Source of the DNA: Fimenecus sp045531435
Lineage (GTDB): Bacteria > Bacillota > Clostridia > Oscillospirales > Acutalibacteraceae
Direction of reading: 5' to 3'
DNA: 16,558 nucleotides
Assembly (NCBI GenBank): GCA_045531435.1
Contig: JAZSDZ010000076.1
Location: 1 to 16,558 of the forward strand
The stretch's first letter is position 1, and every line of letters starts with the position of its first letter. Of the stretch, positions 12,292 through 16,558 are shown in pieces. Below the pieces are notes generated by a model that was not told where the DNA came from, ran no database searches, and was given only the letters and a program-made list of their open reading frames with translations. A program made the translations under genes and the position numbers.

Positions 12292-12741
12292 ATGAAAGAA
12301 AAGATACAATCAGTCAATGGAGCTTTTCACCGATACCATTGTAATCACAGAAATATAGTTGATTCAAGATTTCGTGAAAAGGGCATCTATTTCGGACAGC
12401 CACCAATTCTTAAATATTTGAGTGAGCATAAAAATGTAACACAGAAGGAGATTGCAGAGCATCTTCATGTGTCTGCACCGTCAGTTGCAACATCACTTAA
12501 AAGAATGGAAGAATCAGGGCTTGTAGTCCGTGTTGAAGACAAAAAGGATGCACGAAGAAATACAGTTATTCTTACAAAAAAAGGAAAAGAACTTGTAAAA
12601 TACACTGATGACACTTTTATGTGCATAAACGCTGTTACATTCAATGGTTTTACCGAGGAGGAAATGGACACTCTTGTAAAATACCTTGAAAGAATGAACG
12701 AAAACATTACATCATTTGCAAAGGAGGATGACCATGTTTAA
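12292..12741 (+). CDS. MarR-family transcriptional regulator
   Basis: This 149-aa cytoplasmic winged-helix protein is the typical MarR size. The helix-turn-helix is TQKEIAEHLHVSAPSVATSL (50-69), followed by LKRMEESGLVVR and the wing EDKKDARRNTVILTKKGKEL. Terminal helices (1-45 and 120-149) would form the dimer. C17 and C111 are candidates for redox or ligand sensing, an inference only. AAGGAT (12277-12282) lies about 9 bases before the ATG. The gene overlaps the first ABC gene by 8 bp and follows a large palindrome. This MarR-plus-two-ABC layout is seen in many Bacillota (for example rcrRPQ), where the repressor is released by a ligand and permits exporter synthesis. Confidence 0.93.
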   Translation: MKEKIQSVNGAFHRYHCNHRNIVDSRFREKGIYFGQPPILKYLSEHKNVTQKEIAEHLHVSAPSVATSLKRMEESGLVVRVEDKKDARRNTVILTKKGKELVKYTDDTFMCINAVTFNGFTEEEMDTLVKYLERMNENITSFAKEDDHV

Positions 12742-14494
12742 ACTTTTAAGATACGCAAAAAAATATATAGTTCCTGCAATACTGTCACCGGTTTTTATGG
12801 TTGGTGAGGTTATGTTTGAGCTTATGATTCCCCTTGTTATGGCTGATATGGTGAATATTGTTCAGCAGGGTAGCGGTATGACAGAAGATAGTATGAATGA
12901 AATTCTCCGTCTTGGACTTCGTATGCTTGTTTATGCTATCTGCTCACTTTTCTGTGGCACATTGGCAGCACGAATGGCAGCCGTTGCAGGTATGGGCTTC
13001 GGTGCAACACTCCGTGAGACAATTATGGGAAAAATTCAGCGTTTCTCATTCTCAAATATCGACAAATTCTCAACTGCATCTCTTATTACACGAATCACAA
13101 CAGATGTAAACTCTGTACAGAATACATTTGTAATGATGATTAGAATGTTGTTCCGTGCACCTGTTATGTTCGTTGTGGCACTTGTAATCACCGTAAGGAT
13201 GAGTCCTGATGTTTCAAAGGCATTTCTTGTGTCGCTTCCGCTTATAGCACTCATTCTTGTAATTTTTGCACCTATTGCGTTAAAAAGATTTAAGAGAATG
13301 CTTGAAATGTTTGACTCCTTCAATGCATCTATTCAGGAAAATCTTACTAATATCAGAGTTGTAAAGGCGTTTGTCCGTTCAGAGCACGAAAAGAAAAAGT
13401 TCAAAAAGGCAAATGACGAGCTTTTAGAAGCTGGAATTTATGCTGAAAAGCTTATGATTATGGGACAGCCTACATTTATGATTATTATGTACGGCACAAT
13501 CCTTGCAATTCTCTTTATTGCAGCAAAGGTTATTTCAGCAGAAATCCTTAACATCGGTGATTTCTCTGCAATTTTTACATACATTATGCAGATTCTTATG
13601 AATTTCCTGACTGTTGTCTTCCTTATTGCACAATTCTTTATGTCACAGGCAAGTGCAAAGCGTATTCTTGAAGTCGTTGAAGAAGTGCCTGACATCCGTG
13701 ACGACAATGCAACAGTAAATGAGGTGAAGGACGGTTCAATTCAGTTCAACAATGTTTCATTTAAATACGGTGGTGCTTCACTTCCTACAATCAACAATGC
13801 AAGTTTCAAAATAGAAAGTGGCGAAATGGTTGGTATTATCGGTGCAACAGGTAGTGCTAAATCAAGCCTTGTTCAGCTTATTCCACGACTTTATGATGTT
13901 ACTGACGGTGAAATCCTTGTTGGTGGCATGAATGTAAAGGATTATAAAATTCACGCACTTCGTGAAGAGGTAAGTATGGTGCTTCAGAAGAATGTCCTTT
14001 TCTCAGGCACAATCGCAGAAAATCTCCGTTGGGGTAACAAAAATGCAACTGATGAAGAGTTGGTAGAGGCTTGTAAAATTGCCGATGCACATTCATTTGT
14101 ATCTTCCTTCCCTGATGGCTACAACACAGATTTAAGTCAGGGCGGTACTAATGTTTCAGGTGGTCAGAAACAACGACTTTGTATTGCACGAGCAATCCTC
14201 AAAAAGCCGAAAATCCTTATTCTTGACGACTCAACAAGTGCTGTTGACACATTTACTGATTCAAAAATCCGTGCAGGACTTCGTTCATGTATTCCTGATA
14301 CAACAAAAATTATTATTGCTCAGAGAATTTCATCAGTTGCAGATTGCGACAAGATTATCATTCTTGACGAAGGCAGTATAAACGATATCGGCACTCACGA
14401 CGAATTGCTTTCCCGTAATGACATTTATAAGGACATTTACGAATCACAGCAAAAGGGCAGTGACGACTTTGATATAGTAGGAGGTGGAGAATAA
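12734..14494 (+). CDS. ABC exporter half-transporter, degenerate-site subunit
   Basis: This 586-aa protein has an N-terminal six-helix membrane domain (about 10-310) and a C-terminal ATPase. Several ATPase residues differ from consensus: Walker A reads GATGSAKS (370-377, Ala where Gly is usual), the Walker B carboxylate is Asp (LILDD, D499), and the switch His is Gln (Q530 in IIIAQRIS). The signature VSGGQ (474-478) is intact. These are the marks of the degenerate partner in heterodimeric multidrug-type exporters such as LmrC, BmrC or TM287. ATG 12734 is chosen because AAGGAGG (12721-12727) is 6 bases upstream; an ATG at 12716 lies before that site. Its stop overlaps the next start. Substrate unknown. 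Confidence 0.92.
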   Translation: MFKLLRYAKKYIVPAILSPVFMVGEVMFELMIPLVMADMVNIVQQGSGMTEDSMNEILRLGLRMLVYAICSLFCGTLAARMAAVAGMGFGATLRETIMGKIQRFSFSNIDKFSTASLITRITTDVNSVQNTFVMMIRMLFRAPVMFVVALVITVRMSPDVSKAFLVSLPLIALILVIFAPIALKRFKRMLEMFDSFNASIQENLTNIRVVKAFVRSEHEKKKFKKANDELLEAGIYAEKLMIMGQPTFMIIMYGTILAILFIAAKVISAEILNIGDFSAIFTYIMQILMNFLTVVFLIAQFFMSQASAKRILEVVEEVPDIRDDNATVNEVKDGSIQFNNVSFKYGGASLPTINNASFKIESGEMVGIIGATGSAKSSLVQLIPRLYDVTDGEILVGGMNVKDYKIHALREEVSMVLQKNVLFSGTIAENLRWGNKNATDEELVEACKIADAHSFVSSFPDGYNTDLSQGGTNVSGGQKQRLCIARAILKKPKILILDDSTSAVDTFTDSKIRAGLRSCIPDTTKIIIAQRISSVADCDKIIILDEGSINDIGTHDELLSRNDIYKDIYESQQKGSDDFDIVGGGE

Positions 14495-16422
14495 TGGCAG
14501 GACCAATGGGAAAACCAATGGGTGGTCCGGGTGGCAAAAGAGGTATGCAGGGACCTGTGAAAAAGCCTAAAAATACAAAAGGCACTATTATGCGACTTAT
14601 GGGCTATATTTTAAAGCAGAAGGGCTTATTTTTCGGAATGCTCCTTTTCGCAGCAATAAGCTCATTGGCATCTGTTTCAGGCTCAATTTTCATTCAGCCT
14701 ATTATTGACGATTATCTCACTCCGCTTATCGGACAAAAATTTGAAGGACAGCTTGTGACTGACCTTCTCAAAATGCTTGGACTTATGGCTTGTGTATTCT
14801 TTGGTGGTGCTTTAGCTTCCTACGGACAGTCAAAATGCTCTGTATGGCTTACACAAAGAACACTTAATACTTTAAGAAAAGATTTGTTTGACGCTATTGC
14901 TGATTTACCCATAAGTTTTTTTGACTCACGACCAAACGGCGAAATTATGAGCCGATTTACAAATGACGTTGAAACACTCCGTATGTTTATAAGTCAGGGA
15001 CTTACACAGTTTATTTCTTCGGGAATTATGATTGTGGGCTCATTCTGCATTATGCTCTATTTCAGCTGGCAGATGACACTTATCGTTGTGGCAATGGTTT
15101 TTGTAATGGTGTTTGTGACAAAAACTATCGGTAAAAAAAGTGCGTTTTTCTTTAAGAAACAGCAGGAGCAGTTAGGCTCAGTAAACGGATATATTGAAGA
15201 AATTGTCGAGGGACAAAAGGTTGTTCAGGTGTTTAACCACGAAGAAGAGGTTGTTTCTCATTTCGGTGAAATCAACGAAAATCTCCGTAAGGCTGCAACA
15301 AGTGCAAACTCCTTTGCAAATGCCTTAGGTCCTATTATGAATAACCTTTCTCATATCACTTATGCACTTACTGCTGCAACAGGTGGACTTCTTGCAGTAA
15401 AAGGTGTTATGTCACCGGGTGAAATAGTTGCATTCTTACAGTATATCAGAAGTTTTACACAGCCTATTTCAAATATTACACAGCAATTTAACAATGCTCT
15501 TATGGCACTTGCAGGTGCAGAGAGAATTTTTGAAATCATTGACCAGAAGCCAGAGGTTGACGAAGGCTATGTAATGCTTGTAAATGCAACTGTTGACGAA
15601 AGTGGCAACATCAACGAAACTGTAAAGCACACAGGTATCTGGGCTTGGAAGCATACTCACGGTGATGGCACTGTCACTTATACACGTCTTGCAGGTGACA
15701 TTGTATTTGAAAATGTGACATTCGGCTATACAGACGAAAAAACTGTACTTCACGATGTTTCACTTTATGCAAAGCCGGGACAGAAAATCGCATTTGTCGG
15801 TTCAACGGGTGCAGGTAAGACAACTATTACAAATCTTATCAACCGTTTCTATGAAATTCAGGAAGGCAAAATCCGTTACGACGGAATCAATATCAAGAAA
15901 ATCAAAAAGGACGATTTGCGTCGTTCACTTGGTATCGTTCTTCAGGATACACACCTTTTCACAGGCACAATTGAAGATAATATCCGTTATGGTAATCTTG
16001 ATGCTACTCACGAACAGATTGTTGAGGCGGCAAAACTTGCAAATGCCCATTCCTTCATAACTCATCTTCCTGAGGGATATAACACAAAGCTTACGGGCGA
16101 TGGCTCAAACCTTTCACAAGGTCAACGACAACTCATTTCTATTGCCCGTGCTGCAGTTGCCGACCCACCTGTGCTTATTCTTGACGAGGCAACAAGTTCA
16201 ATCGACACAAGAACGGAAAAGCTCATTGAACAGGGTATGGATAAGTTAATGCACGGTAGAACAGTATTTGTTATCGCTCACAGACTTTCAACTGTGCGAA
16301 ATGCAAATGCAATTATGGTGCTTGAAAACGGCAGAATCATTGAGCGTGGTGACCATGACGATTTGATTGCACAAAAAGGAAAATACTATCAGTTATACAC
16401 AGGCAATTTCGCAGAAAAATAA
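14494..16422 (+). CDS. ABC exporter half-transporter, catalytic-site subunit
   Basis: This 642-aa partner of the preceding gene overlaps it by 1 bp (TAATG) behind GGAGGTG (14480-14486). It begins with a Gly/Met/Pro-rich cytoplasmic tail (1-22), then a six-helix membrane domain (about 35-345). An insert of about 45 residues (355-400, with GIWAWKHTHGDG) sits between membrane and ATPase domains, as in some clostridial homologues. The ATPase has canonical Walker A GSTGAGKT (436-443), catalytic Glu E565 (LILDEATSS) and switch His H597 (VIAHRLS), but signature LSQGQ (540-544) in place of LSGGQ. Its intact site would pair with the VSGGQ of the partner, giving one active and one degenerate site. Likely a drug, peptide or lipid exporter. 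Confidence 0.93.
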   Translation: MAGPMGKPMGGPGGKRGMQGPVKKPKNTKGTIMRLMGYILKQKGLFFGMLLFAAISSLASVSGSIFIQPIIDDYLTPLIGQKFEGQLVTDLLKMLGLMACVFFGGALASYGQSKCSVWLTQRTLNTLRKDLFDAIADLPISFFDSRPNGEIMSRFTNDVETLRMFISQGLTQFISSGIMIVGSFCIMLYFSWQMTLIVVAMVFVMVFVTKTIGKKSAFFFKKQQEQLGSVNGYIEEIVEGQKVVQVFNHEEEVVSHFGEINENLRKAATSANSFANALGPIMNNLSHITYALTAATGGLLAVKGVMSPGEIVAFLQYIRSFTQPISNITQQFNNALMALAGAERIFEIIDQKPEVDEGYVMLVNATVDESGNINETVKHTGIWAWKHTHGDGTVTYTRLAGDIVFENVTFGYTDEKTVLHDVSLYAKPGQKIAFVGSTGAGKTTITNLINRFYEIQEGKIRYDGINIKKIKKDDLRRSLGIVLQDTHLFTGTIEDNIRYGNLDATHEQIVEAAKLANAHSFITHLPEGYNTKLTGDGSNLSQGQRQLISIARAAVADPPVLILDEATSSIDTRTEKLIEQGMDKLMHGRTVFVIAHRLSTVRNANAIMVLENGRIIERGDHDDLIAQKGKYYQLYTGNFAEK

Positions 16423-16558
16423 TTAATTTTCCGTAATGCTTCCTCGTTCTCAACTCGCAGTATAACTGATACAGCTTCGTTTCGACGAGATTGTCTTGCG
16501 AAAAAATTCAATGTATAAAATATCATAACAACTAAATAGAACAGAAGGTCATTCTGAG
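16423..16558. other. Intergenic tail with repeat-like sequence
   Basis: No clear terminator follows the second ABC gene. On the minus strand, 16526 down to 16389 reads open for 45 codons, with ARQSRRNEAVSVILRVENEE as its core and a TGA inside the ABC gene. I judge this to be an intergenic repeat rather than a gene, because it lacks a ribosome site and runs antisense into a real gene. The last 11 bases, GTCATTCTGAG (16548-16558), are the inverted copy of 229-239 and run off the window edge. Confidence 0.4.

Overview
This 16.6 kb window comes from a low-GC Gram-positive chromosome. It looks like an anaerobic gut-type clostridium (Bacillota, Clostridia, plausibly Ruminococcus/Oscillospiraceae-like). 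The grounds are AT-rich coding sequence, strong AGGAGG ribosome sites, TTGACA/TATAAT promoters, a murA / WalJ / RlmH / two-component / HtrA neighbourhood, a PadR-HAAS-PspC cluster and a MarR-controlled heterodimeric ABC exporter. The genus is an inference. All names are assigned from motifs read by eye, without a database search.

Region 1 (1-5418) is an envelope-homeostasis block. It starts with the 3' end of murA and its terminator, then two small intergenic repeats. A WalJ-like metallo-beta-lactamase-fold gene overlaps rlmH. Behind a promoter that carries an 11-bp direct repeat come an OmpR-type regulator, a membrane histidine kinase and a membrane-anchored HtrA protease, all tightly spaced and closed by a UUCG-loop terminator. 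In many Bacillota the wal operon holds the same functions in another order, so this looks like a rearranged wal-type locus.

Region 2 (5419-7869) is a small membrane-protein operon: a PadR repressor, a HAAS/DUF1700 membrane protein, a 62-aa single-pass protein, a 218-aa membrane protein I do not recognise, a PspC-domain protein with its own internal promoter, and an 80-aa coiled-coil protein. It resembles an envelope-stress module with unknown parts.

Region 3 (7870-10835) holds a DUF2804 protein and a major-facilitator transporter whose loop motif resembles the sucrose/SLC45-type carriers. Each has its own promoter signals. A terminator closes the region.

Region 4 (10847-11996, minus strand) holds three overlapping small genes that resemble the head-tail connector genes of Clostridia prophages (adaptor, stopper, tail terminator). 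They have their own promoter with a palindrome over the -35 box. No portal, capsid, terminase or tail genes are visible in the window, so they are orphan phage-derived genes.

Region 5 (11997-16558) begins with a gene-poor stretch of hairpins. It continues with a consensus promoter, a 35-bp near-perfect palindrome, a MarR regulator and two overlapping ABC half-transporters. These have complementary degenerate nucleotide sites, as in LmrCD/BmrCD/TM287-288 exporters. The window ends in repeat-like intergenic sequence.
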